From Allobosea robiniae (GTDB lineage: Bacteria; Pseudomonadota; Alphaproteobacteria; Rhizobiales; Beijerinckiaceae), in assembly GCF_900102525.1 (NCBI RefSeq), contig NZ_FNBZ01000003.1, forward strand, positions 310,001 to 374,000: 64,000 bases of DNA. The letters are read 5' to 3'. The notes beneath the pieces were generated by a model. It made no database searches. It saw only the letters and a list, made by a program, of their open reading frames with translations, and had not been told where the DNA came from. A program made the position numbers and the translations under genes. Position 1 is the first letter of the stretch. Each line of letters begins with the position of its first letter. Of the stretch, positions 57,417 through 64,000 are shown piece by piece.

Positions 57417-59627
57417 GTGATTCCGAACGACATCAAGATCACCCCGCAGCTCGTTGCCGAGCACGGCCTGAAGCCGGACGAGTACCAGCGCTTCCTGCAT
57501 CTGATCGGCCGCGAGCCGACGATCACGGAGCTCGGCATCGTCTCGGCGATGTGGAACGAGCACTGCTCCTACAAATCCTCGAAAATCCATCTGAAGACGC
57601 TGCCGACCAAGGCGCCCTGGGTGATCCAGGGCCCGGGCGAGAATGCCGGCGTCATCGATATCGGCGAGGGCACCGCCATCGTCTTCAAGATGGAGAGCCA
57701 CAACCACCCGTCCTTCATCGAGCCCTATCAGGGCGCGACGACCGGCGTCGGCGGCATCCTGCGCGACGTCTTCACGATGGGCGCGCGCCCGATCGCCGTG
57801 CTCGACGCTTTGCGCTTCGGCTCGCCGGATCATCCGAAGACCCGCCATCTCGTCTCCGGCGTCGTCGCCGGCATCGGCGGCTACGGCAATTCCTTCGGCG
57901 TGCCGAATGTCGGCGGCGCGACCGGCTTCCACTCGCGCTATGACGGCAACATCCTCGTCAACGCCATGGCGGTCGGCATCGCCCAGGCCGACGAGATCTT
58001 CTACGCCAAGGCCTCCGGCGTCGGTAAGGCGATCGTCTATCTCGGTTCGAAGACCGGCCGCGACGGCATCCACGGCGCGACCATGGCCTCGGCCGAATTC
58101 GACGACAAGTCGGAGGAGAAGCGCCCGACCGTGCAGGTCGGCGACCCCTTCGCCGAGAAGCTCCTGCTCGAAGCCTGCCTCGAGATCATGGCCGCCGGCC
58201 ATGTCGACGCGATTCAGGACATGGGCGCTGCCGGCCTGACCTGCTCGGCCGTCGAGATGGGTGCCAAGGGCGATCTTGGCGTCGAGCTCGATCTCGACAA
58301 GGTGCCCTGCCGCGAGGAGGGCATGAGCGCCTATGAGATGATGCTGTCGGAGAGCCAGGAGCGCATGCTCATGGTGATCAAGCCCGGCCATGAGGACGCC
58401 GCCGAAGCGATCTTCAGGAAATGGGGCCTCGACTTCGCCGTCATCGGCCACACCACCGACACGCTCCGCTTCGTTGTGAAGCACCAGGGCGAGGTCATGG
58501 CCGACCTGCCGATCAAGGAGCTCGGCGACGAGGCTCCGGAATACGACCGGCCCTGGATCGAGACCGTGCCGCAGCAGCGCATCGCGGCTGAGAGCGTCGC
58601 CGCGCCTTGCGGCAATGCCGAGGCGTTGAAGACGCTGATCGGCTCGCCGGACCTCTCGTCCAAGCGCTGGATCTGGGAGCAGTACGACACGCTGATCCTC
58701 GGCAACTCGGCGGTGACGCCGGGCGGCGATGCCGGCGTGATCCGCATCGAGGACGGGCCGCGAGGCCTTGCCATGACCGCCGACGTCACCCCGCGCTATT
58801 GCGAGGCGGATCCGTTCGAGGGCGGCAAGCAGGCGGTGGCGGAAGCCTGGCGTAACCTGACCGCGACGGGTGCTACGCCTCTCGCGGTGACCGACAACCT
58901 GAACTTCGGCAATCCCGAGAAGCCGGAGGTCATGGGCCAGCTCGTCGGCTGCGTCCGTGGCATCGGCGAAGCCTGCAAGGCGCTCGACTTCCCGGTCGTC
59001 TCCGGCAACGTCTCGCTCTACAACGAGACCAACGGCGTCTCGATCCTGCCGACCCCGACCATCGGCGCCGTCGGCGTCATGGCCGATGTGACCAAGCATG
59101 CGACGGTCGCCTTCAAGGCCGAGGGCGAGGCGATTCTGCTGATCGGCGAGACGGCCGGCTGGCTCGGTCAGAGCGCCTATCTCGCGACAATTTGCGGCCG
59201 CGAGGAGGGCGCTCCGCCGCCGGTCGATCTCGCAATCGAGCGCCGCAACGGCGATTTCGTGCGCGGGCTGATCGCGGGCGGCAAGGTTTCGACCTGCCAT
59301 GACCTGTCGGATGGCGGGCTTGCGGTTGCGCTCGCCGAGATGGCGATGGCCAAGGGCATCGGCGCGGTGATCGAGACGCTGCCGGCCGGCCCCGCCCATG
59401 CCGCGCTCTTCGGCGAAGATCAGGCGCGCTATGTCCTGACGGTTCCGGCTGCCGAGGCCGATGCGGTGATCGCGGCGGCGAAGGCTGCCGGCGTGCCGGC
59501 GCTCGCCATCGGCAAGACGGGCGGCGCGGCGCTTGCCCTGCCGGGCGAGCCCGCTCTGGCGATCGCCGATCTCCGCAAGATCCATGAAGACTGGCTGCCG
59601 TCCTATATGGCCGGCAAGGCGGCCTGA
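57417..59627 (+). CDS. purL: Phosphoribosylformylglycinamidine synthase subunit PurL
   Basis: The 736-residue small-type PurL has the segments [20 protein letters not shown], the ATP-binding [20 protein letters not shown], the [14 protein letters not shown] loop and the second-half [13 protein letters not shown] and [18 protein letters not shown]. With PurQ and PurS it makes FGAM in purine synthesis; those genes are not adjacent here. The start is a GTG at 57417, followed by [17 protein letters not shown]. bolA and grxD follow closely, the common order in Hyphomicrobiales. Confidence 0.97.
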   Translation: MIPNDIKITPQLVAEHGLKPDEYQRFLHLIGREPTITELGIVSAMWNEHCSYKSSKIHLKTLPTKAPWVIQGPGENAGVIDIGEGTAIVFKMESHNHPSFIEPYQGATTGVGGILRDVFTMGARPIAVLDALRFGSPDHPKTRHLVSGVVAGIGGYGNSFGVPNVGGATGFHSRYDGNILVNAMAVGIAQADEIFYAKASGVGKAIVYLGSKTGRDGIHGATMASAEFDDKSEEKRPTVQVGDPFAEKLLLEACLEIMAAGHVDAIQDMGAAGLTCSAVEMGAKGDLGVELDLDKVPCREEGMSAYEMMLSESQERMLMVIKPGHEDAAEAIFRKWGLDFAVIGHTTDTLRFVVKHQGEVMADLPIKELGDEAPEYDRPWIETVPQQRIAAESVAAPCGNAEALKTLIGSPDLSSKRWIWEQYDTLILGNSAVTPGGDAGVIRIEDGPRGLAMTADVTPRYCEADPFEGGKQAVAEAWRNLTATGATPLAVTDNLNFGNPEKPEVMGQLVGCVRGIGEACKALDFPVVSGNVSLYNETNGVSILPTPTIGAVGVMADVTKHATVAFKAEGEAILLIGETAGWLGQSAYLATICGREEGAPPPVDLAIERRNGDFVRGLIAGGKVSTCHDLSDGGLAVALAEMAMAKGIGAVIETLPAGPAHAALFGEDQARYVLTVPAAEADAVIAAAKAAGVPALAIGKTGGAALALPGEPALAIADLRKIHEDWLPSYMAGKAA

Positions 59628-59639
59628 GGAGTTCGACCC

Positions 59640-59876
59640 ATGGCGATGGACGCGCACGAGATCGAGCGCATGATCAAGGCGGCGCTGCCGGATGCGGCGA
59701 TCGAGATCAAGGACCTGGCGGGCGACGGCGACCATTATGCCGCGACCGTCGTCTCGGCCGCCTTCAAGGGCAAGACCCGGGTGCAGCAGCACCAGATGGT
59801 CTATGCCGCGCTCCAGGGGAATATGGGCGGCGTGCTGCACGCCCTTGCGCTGACGACCAGCGTTCCCCAAGATTAG
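59640..59876 (+). CDS. BolA family protein
   Basis: The 78-residue protein has the BolA fold: [22 protein letters not shown], the [15 protein letters not shown] segment and the histidine-containing [12 protein letters not shown] motif. BolA proteins pair with monothiol glutaredoxins to handle [2Fe-2S] clusters; a monothiol glutaredoxin gene follows 47 bases downstream. It starts 12 bases after purL, with AGGAG upstream. Confidence 0.92.
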   Translation: MAMDAHEIERMIKAALPDAAIEIKDLAGDGDHYAATVVSAAFKGKTRVQQHQMVYAALQGNMGGVLHALALTTSVPQD

Positions 59877-59923
59877 AACAAGACCATCCGGCGGGCCTTG
59901 AACCCGCTTCAGGAGACGAGACG

Positions 59924-60259
59924 ATGTCCGACGTCAATGCCCGCATCGAAGCGGAAGTGAAGAACAACGACGTGGTGCTCTTCATGAAGGGCACGCCGCA
60001 ATTCCCGATGTGCGGCTTCTCCGGCCAGGTCGCGCAGATCCTCGGCTATATCGGCGTGCCCTATAAGGGCGTGAACGTGCTCGAGGACCAGGAAATCCGC
60101 GAGGGCATCAAGGCCTTCTCGAACTGGCCGACGATTCCGCAGCTCTACGTCAAGGGCGAGTTCGTCGGCGGCTGCGACATCACCCGCGAGATGTTCCAGG
60201 CCGGTGAATTGCAGGCGCTCTTCGAAGAGAAGGGCATCGCGGTGAAGCAGGCGAGCTAA
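59924..60259 (+). CDS. grxD: Monothiol glutaredoxin, Grx4/GrxD family
   Basis: The 111-residue protein has the monothiol active site CGFS in [14 protein letters not shown], the [19 protein letters not shown] glutathione-binding segment and typical length. It assembles and transfers [2Fe-2S] clusters together with BolA partners and glutathione. The start follows AGGAGACGAG. It ends the purL-bolA-grxD run. Confidence 0.95.
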   Translation: MSDVNARIEAEVKNNDVVLFMKGTPQFPMCGFSGQVAQILGYIGVPYKGVNVLEDQEIREGIKAFSNWPTIPQLYVKGEFVGGCDITREMFQAGELQALFEEKGIAVKQAS

Positions 60260-60337
60260 AGGCTCGCCGCCACGATCCGTCTGCCCGCGTCGCAAGCAGG
60301 CAACAGGTGGCTTTGGTGATCTCTGTGATGAAACCGC

Positions 60338-60979
60338 CTAGGCGGGAAAGGCGGTGGCCTGCATAGCGGGCCGCCGCACCATGCTCGCCCACCAGGCTTT
60401 GATGGCGGGCCGCTCGGCAAGCAGCGCCTCGGCCTCAGACGCCAGCGTGAAATAGGCGAAGATCGGCGCGGCATGAAGATCAGCCAGCGTCAGCGCCTCG
60501 CCGGCGAGATAAGGGCTGCCATCCATCAGGTCGCTGATCGCGCGCAGGCATAGCTGTGCCTTGGGCAGGGCGGCCTGAATTCGCGCCTCGTCCGGCGCGC
60601 GTCCCTGCTTGGGGGCGGAGACGCGCTCCACATAGATGTCCCAGACCAGCGTGCGATAGGCGTAAGAGTCGAGGATGCTCGTCAGCTGATTGACGCGGGC
60701 GCGCTCGCGCGGCGCGGAAGGCTGCAAGGCAGGCCCGGGGAACGCCTCATCGACATAGCGTTCGATGGCGCCGGCCTCGTAGAGCCGGAAGCCATCGTGC
60801 TCGAAGGCGGGGATGCGGCCGAATGGTTGCCGCTCCAGCAGGGAAGCCGGCGGCCCGCTTTCGGCGAAGACGTCGATCGGGTCGAGCCGGTAGGCTACGC
60901 CCTTTTCCTCCAGTGCCAACCGGACCGCGCGGACATAGACGCTGTAGGGCGCACCATAGACGACAGGCATGAGCGTCAT
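60338..60979 (-). CDS. Glutathione S-transferase
   Basis: The 213-residue protein has an N-terminal thioredoxin-like domain (YGAPYSVYVRAVRLALEEKG, then PFGRIPAFEHDGFRLYEAGAI, the cis-Pro and E-A/S glutathione-binding pieces) and a helical C-terminal domain with SPYLAGEALTLADLHAAP. It conjugates or reduces with glutathione; the class and substrate are uncertain. The ATG at 60979 was chosen over one three codons later (60970). Confidence 0.9.
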   Translation of the reverse strand: MTLMPVVYGAPYSVYVRAVRLALEEKGVAYRLDPIDVFAESGPPASLLERQPFGRIPAFEHDGFRLYEAGAIERYVDEAFPGPALQPSAPRERARVNQLTSILDSYAYRTLVWDIYVERVSAPKQGRAPDEARIQAALPKAQLCLRAISDLMDGSPYLAGEALTLADLHAAPIFAYFTLASEAEALLAERPAIKAWWASMVRRPAMQATAFPA

Positions 60980-61031
60980 CGCGTGTTCCCTGCCTGCTCG
61001 ATTGATCCCGCTGGATGCGTTCGGGGCAGAT

Positions 61032-61280
61032 TCAAGCCGCCGCGCATTGCGGGTGCGGCTTGCGGACGCGTTCGGTCGAGGCCGGGTATTTCTCCAGCAT
61101 CCGCTCCGGCCTGATCGGCCGGCGCACGAGGTCGCCGCCACAGTTCGGGCAGGTGCCCGCAAAGCGGGTCTCGACGCAATCGGCGCAGAAGGTGCATTCG
61201 AAGGTGCAGATCAGGGCGTCGCGCGATTGCGGCGGCAGGTCGCGGTCGCAGCATTCGCAGTTCGGGCGCAATTGCAGCAT
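61032..61280 (-). CDS. DUF1272 zinc-ribbon-like protein
   Basis: The 82-residue protein starts MLQLRPNCECCDRDLPPQSRDA and has cysteine pairs CECC, CTFECTFCADCVE and CPNCGG, the DUF1272 zinc-binding pattern. No enzymatic residues are evident; the role is unknown, possibly binding or regulation. The ATG at 61280 follows GGAAGGAGA. It is divergent in spacing from the GST gene (52 bases) but on the same strand. Confidence 0.88.
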   Translation of the reverse strand: MLQLRPNCECCDRDLPPQSRDALICTFECTFCADCVETRFAGTCPNCGGDLVRRPIRPERMLEKYPASTERVRKPHPQCAAA

Positions 61281-61385
61281 GGCGTCGTCTCCTTCCGATG
61301 GGCGGAAGAATGACCGCAAACCGGACTGAGGCCAGCGATTTCGCGTGATCCGACCGATCAACGGGGCGGATCGATCGGTCGCCCA

Positions 61386-63116
61386 TTACTTCACCAGCAG
61401 CCAGTCGTCGATCACCAGCGCGTCGAGCCCGCTCGTATAGAACATCAGGATCGCGTCCTCCGCCGTGTGCAGGATCGGCTTGCCCATGATGTTGAAGGAG
61501 GTGTTGAGGATCACCGGCACGCCCGTCAGCTCATGGAAGGCCGAGATCAGCGCGTGATAGCGCGGGTTACGTTCCGCCGTGACGCTCTGGAGTCGGCCGG
61601 TCGCGTCCTCATGGACCACGGCCGGGACGCGGTCGCGCACCGCTTCCTTCCAGGTGAGCGTGCGCTCCATATAGGGCGCGTCCTGATAGTTCTCGAACCA
61701 GTCGGCGGCGTGCTCGGCCAGGATCGAAGGCGCGAAGGGCCGGAAGGCCTCGCGGTACTTCACCTTGGCGTTGAGGATGTCCTTGGCGTCGGCAGGGCGC
61801 GGATCGGCGATGATCGAGCGGTTGCCGAGCGCGCGCGGCCCGAACTCGGCGCGGCCCTGCACCCAACCGATCAGCTTGCCTTCGGTCAGGAGCTTGGCGG
61901 TGACCGGAGCGATCTCGTCGGGAGCGAGCTTGCGCAGGCGCTTCTCCCAAAGCTGCATGCGCTCGAAGGGCTCGGTCGAGACGGTCGAACCGAGATAGGG
62001 GGAAAGGGGTCCCTTCGGCGCGCGCCAGTCCGGATTGGCCTCCGCGTGCGCCAGCCAGGCTGCGCCGATCGCGTTGCCGTCATCCGCAGGGGCCGAGGGC
62101 ACGAAGACGGTCTTGAAGCCGTGGCGGCCGGCGATCTTGCCGTTGAAGGAGGAATTCAGTGCGCAGCCGCCGGCCATGACGAGGTTTTCGCTCGGGACCA
62201 GCGCCGCGGCCTCAGCCAGCAGGGCTTCCATCATCTCGGCGAAGACGTCCTGCCCGCAGCGGGCGAGATCGGCCCAGCCCTGGTCGAGGGCGTCCGCCGG
62301 ACGCTTGGCCAGGATCTCGGCGGCGACCGCCTGCACCACATCCGCCTTGGCGAAGGAGAGCTTATGGCCCTCGATGCTGTAGAGCTTGCGCAATAGCGCC
62401 ATCAGCTCCGGGTCGGTCTTGCCGTAGGGCGCGAGCCCCATGATCTTCCATTCCTCGCCCTTGGCCTGATCGAAGCCGGCGAGATCGGTGACGAGCCCGA
62501 AATAGAAGCCGATCGATTCCCGGCCACGATGGCGCTTCACCTCGCGGAGTTTGCCATGCTCCAGGGCGAAGATGGCAGACGCCCCGGTCTCGCCCATGCC
62601 GTCGACGACGAGGCAGGCGGCGTTGTCGAAGGGCGAGGACCAGCAGGCATAGGCCGCGTGGCTGAGATGATGGCCGTAGCGCGTGAGGCCGGTGACATTG
62701 GCCTTGCCATAGGCGCGGTCGAGCCCGAGCAGGACGCCCATGCCGGCGCGCTGCTGCGCCGCATGAAGCGAGGCGATCAGCGCGCGCTCGGTGCGCTCCG
62801 GCACCAGAGAGCGGTTGAGTTCGGGCGAGAGCTTGAGCAGGGCGTCGAGCGTGAAGGAGCCGGCGCGGGCCATCTGGTCGAGGAAGCCGGTGAAATCCTC
62901 GCCCCAGCTCGTGGCGATGCGGACCTCGGCATCTTCAGGGATGTAGCGCTTCAGCAGGCCTTCCATGCGCGGCGCCGAATCGGGCTCGCAGTTCGGCGCG
63001 CGCTTGTATTGCAGGTAGCGCTCGGTCGCCTCGGCGAAGAGCACCTCGCCATCGGGGCCGATGATCGCAATGGCGGGATCGTGGAAGGTGGTGGCCAGGC
63101 CGATCGTGTAGCTCAT
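61386..63116 (-). CDS. Carbamoyltransferase, NodU/CmcH family
   Basis: The 576-residue protein has an N-terminal ASKHA/TsaD-like domain (MSYTIGLATTFHDPAIAIIG, metal-binding RYGHHLSHAAYACW, VVDGMGETGAS, GGCALNSSFNGKIA). The C-terminal carbamoyltransferase domain has FGPRALGNRSIIADPR, FNIMGKPILHTAEDAI and the end DDWLLVK. NodU/CmcH enzymes put a carbamoyl group from carbamoyl phosphate on a sugar or natural product hydroxyl. No Nod or antibiotic genes are here, so the acceptor is unknown. The size is normal for the family. Confidence 0.92.
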   Translation of the reverse strand: MSYTIGLATTFHDPAIAIIGPDGEVLFAEATERYLQYKRAPNCEPDSAPRMEGLLKRYIPEDAEVRIATSWGEDFTGFLDQMARAGSFTLDALLKLSPELNRSLVPERTERALIASLHAAQQRAGMGVLLGLDRAYGKANVTGLTRYGHHLSHAAYACWSSPFDNAACLVVDGMGETGASAIFALEHGKLREVKRHRGRESIGFYFGLVTDLAGFDQAKGEEWKIMGLAPYGKTDPELMALLRKLYSIEGHKLSFAKADVVQAVAAEILAKRPADALDQGWADLARCGQDVFAEMMEALLAEAAALVPSENLVMAGGCALNSSFNGKIAGRHGFKTVFVPSAPADDGNAIGAAWLAHAEANPDWRAPKGPLSPYLGSTVSTEPFERMQLWEKRLRKLAPDEIAPVTAKLLTEGKLIGWVQGRAEFGPRALGNRSIIADPRPADAKDILNAKVKYREAFRPFAPSILAEHAADWFENYQDAPYMERTLTWKEAVRDRVPAVVHEDATGRLQSVTAERNPRYHALISAFHELTGVPVILNTSFNIMGKPILHTAEDAILMFYTSGLDALVIDDWLLVK

Positions 63117-63159
63117 GGCCGAAAGCCAATAACCTCCCGGACCCGGGAAGCCAAATCGC

Positions 63160-63789
63160 TCAGGGCTTGCCGATGGCGGCTTTCATCAGCGCCTTCGAAT
63201 CGGCGCTCGCCCAATCGGCCGGGCCCTGGATGATGCCGAGCTCGCAGCCCGCCTTGTCGACGATGATGCTGACCGGCATGCCCTCGACCTTGTGCGCGGC
63301 GCGCAGCGCCTGGAAGGTTGCGGCCTGCGGATCGCCGTAGAAGGGCAGGGTGGTGACCTTGTTGTCGGCGAGCCAGGCCTTCGGCTTGTCGAGATTGCGG
63401 GTGTCGATATTGATCGCGACCACCGCGAAATCCGGCCCGCCCATCTCCTTCTGGAGCGCGTCGAGCGCCGGCATTTCCTTCAGGCAGGGCGCGCACCAGG
63501 TCGCCCAGAGATTGACCAGCAGCGTCTTGCCTTTGAACGCTGCCAGCGTCATCGGCTGCCCATCCGGCCCGGTGAAGGCGAGTGCAGGCGCCGGCTGCGG
63601 GCGCGCACGCAGCTCGACCGCCGCGACCTCGCCCTTGACCAGCGGCTTCATGCGCTCGGCCGCCGCGCTTGCGGCGCTGCATGATCCGTTGCCGGCATCG
63701 CCCCGGACGGAGTAGAAGGCGGCTACGCCAGCGAGGCCGAGCGCCGCGACGACCCCGAGGGCCAGTCCGATCTTTTTTCCAGACGTCAT
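63160..63789 (-). CDS. tlpA: TlpA family thiol:disulfide oxidoreductase
   Basis: The 209-residue protein has an N-terminal membrane anchor ([17 protein letters not shown]) and a periplasmic thioredoxin-like domain with CxxC in [13 protein letters not shown] and the cis-Pro region [14 protein letters not shown]. TlpA reduces cytochrome-maturation and cytochrome oxidase assembly proteins. Divergent linkage with argH, 30 bases apart, is common in this order and supports the identity. Confidence 0.92.
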   Translation of the reverse strand: MTSGKKIGLALGVVAALGLAGVAAFYSVRGDAGNGSCSAASAAAERMKPLVKGEVAAVELRARPQPAPALAFTGPDGQPMTLAAFKGKTLLVNLWATWCAPCLKEMPALDALQKEMGGPDFAVVAINIDTRNLDKPKAWLADNKVTTLPFYGDPQAATFQALRAAHKVEGMPVSIIVDKAGCELGIIQGPADWASADSKALMKAAIGKP

Positions 63790-63819
63790 TATGCGTCCTC
63801 AAAAGCAGGAAAGACCGTC

Positions 63820-64000
63820 GTGAGCAATCGCATGTGGGGTGGGCGTTTCGCCACAGGTCCAGGCGTCATCATGGAGGAGATCAATGCCTCCATCGATTTC
63901 GACAAGAAACTCTGGCGCCAGGATATCCGCGGTTCGCTGGCGCATGCGGCCATGCTGGCCGAGACCGGCATCCTGACCAAGGAGGATGTCGCGACGATCA
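63820..64000 (+). CDS. argH: Argininosuccinate lyase, N-terminal part (runs off the window)
   Basis: The first 60 codons encode [20 protein letters not shown] and then [16 protein letters not shown], which is the ArgH N-terminus: MWGGRF and the conserved FDKKLW. The final segment ([17 protein letters not shown]) continues to the window edge. ArgH splits argininosuccinate to arginine and fumarate in arginine synthesis. The start is a GTG at 63820; an ATG at 63832 would remove the conserved SNR. It is divergent from tlpA. Confidence 0.92.
   Translation, partial: MSNRMWGGRFATGPGVIMEEINASIDFDKKLWRQDIRGSLAHAAMLAETGILTKEDVATI

Noticed and set aside
56697..59870. 1057-codon open frame on the minus strand
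   Set aside because: Antisense of purL and flanking genes; no domain and no promoter or ribosome site.

Overview
The window is about 64 kb of high-GC DNA from an alphaproteobacterial chromosome of the order Hyphomicrobiales. Pointers to this are a CpdR response regulator, aerobic cobaltochelatase CobS/CobT, ribosomal protein L21 with the long helix-hairpin-helix tail found in this order, an MmgR/suhB-like small RNA, a ROSE-type thermometer on an hsp20 gene, an MrpA/B fusion, and divergent tlpA and argH. Bosea or a close relative is my best guess. That is inference, because no rRNA is present. I see no prophage, insertion sequence or CRISPR array.

Layout. 0-2.2 kb: a cyclic-nucleotide-binding protein and a redox-type membrane adenylate cyclase (CyaC-like). 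2.3-5.4 kb: a coupled trio of one methyltransferase-like and two glycosyltransferase genes. 5.5-10.2 kb: cobS, a GFA protein, a GNAT, cobT and an esterase/phytase-like protein. 10.3-13.3 kb: rpmB, a DUF3108 protein, a NIPSNAP protein and an aminotransferase. 13.5-20.8 kb: a probable sugar-acid catabolic block with an IlvD/Edd dehydratase, a PEP-mutase/isocitrate-lyase-fold enzyme, a double GNAT, an SDR and two tandem DenD-type dehydrogenases. 20.9-23.2 kb: a GNAT, rpmA, rplU and tRNA-Ser(CGA). 23.4-26.5 kb: two small lipoproteins, a DUF2934 protein, a bile-acid-symporter-like protein and its divergent LysR regulator. 26.5-27.9 kb: the wreck of a nadX operon. 28.0-34.0 kb: the complete mrp (pha) cation/proton antiporter operon, followed by tRNA-Val(GAC). 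34.4-38.0 kb: cpdR, an N-formylglutamate amidohydrolase, a small RNA, hisN and an alpha/beta hydrolase. 38.1-40.9 kb: hsp20, a Pro/Ala-rich envelope protein and a threonine-aldolase-like enzyme. 41.5-47.7 kb: gltB and gltD. 47.8-53.7 kb: a DUF6958-like protein, an ABC-F ATPase, a DUF3859 protein, an SGNH hydrolase, a lytic transglycosylase and rnk. 53.9-57.3 kb: galE, galU, a methyltransferase and a thioesterase. 57.4-60.3 kb: purL, bolA and grxD. 60.3-64.0 kb: a GST, a DUF1272 protein, a NodU-type carbamoyltransferase, tlpA and the start of argH.

Most of the window is ordinary chromosomal backbone. Several parts deserve a second look. One deletion appears to have removed the promoter of the nadX operon and its regulator. 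The mrp operon lies between those remnants and the 3' end of a tRNA gene. A probable small RNA and an RNA thermometer both have readable promoters. Four palindromic intergenic repeats are present, three of them at or near gene ends where terminators would be expected. The gltB and ABC-F genes have long leaders, and a two-site operator-like motif lies in the sugar-acid block.

All coordinates come from reading the sequence. Family names are from motif recognition; no database search was run.
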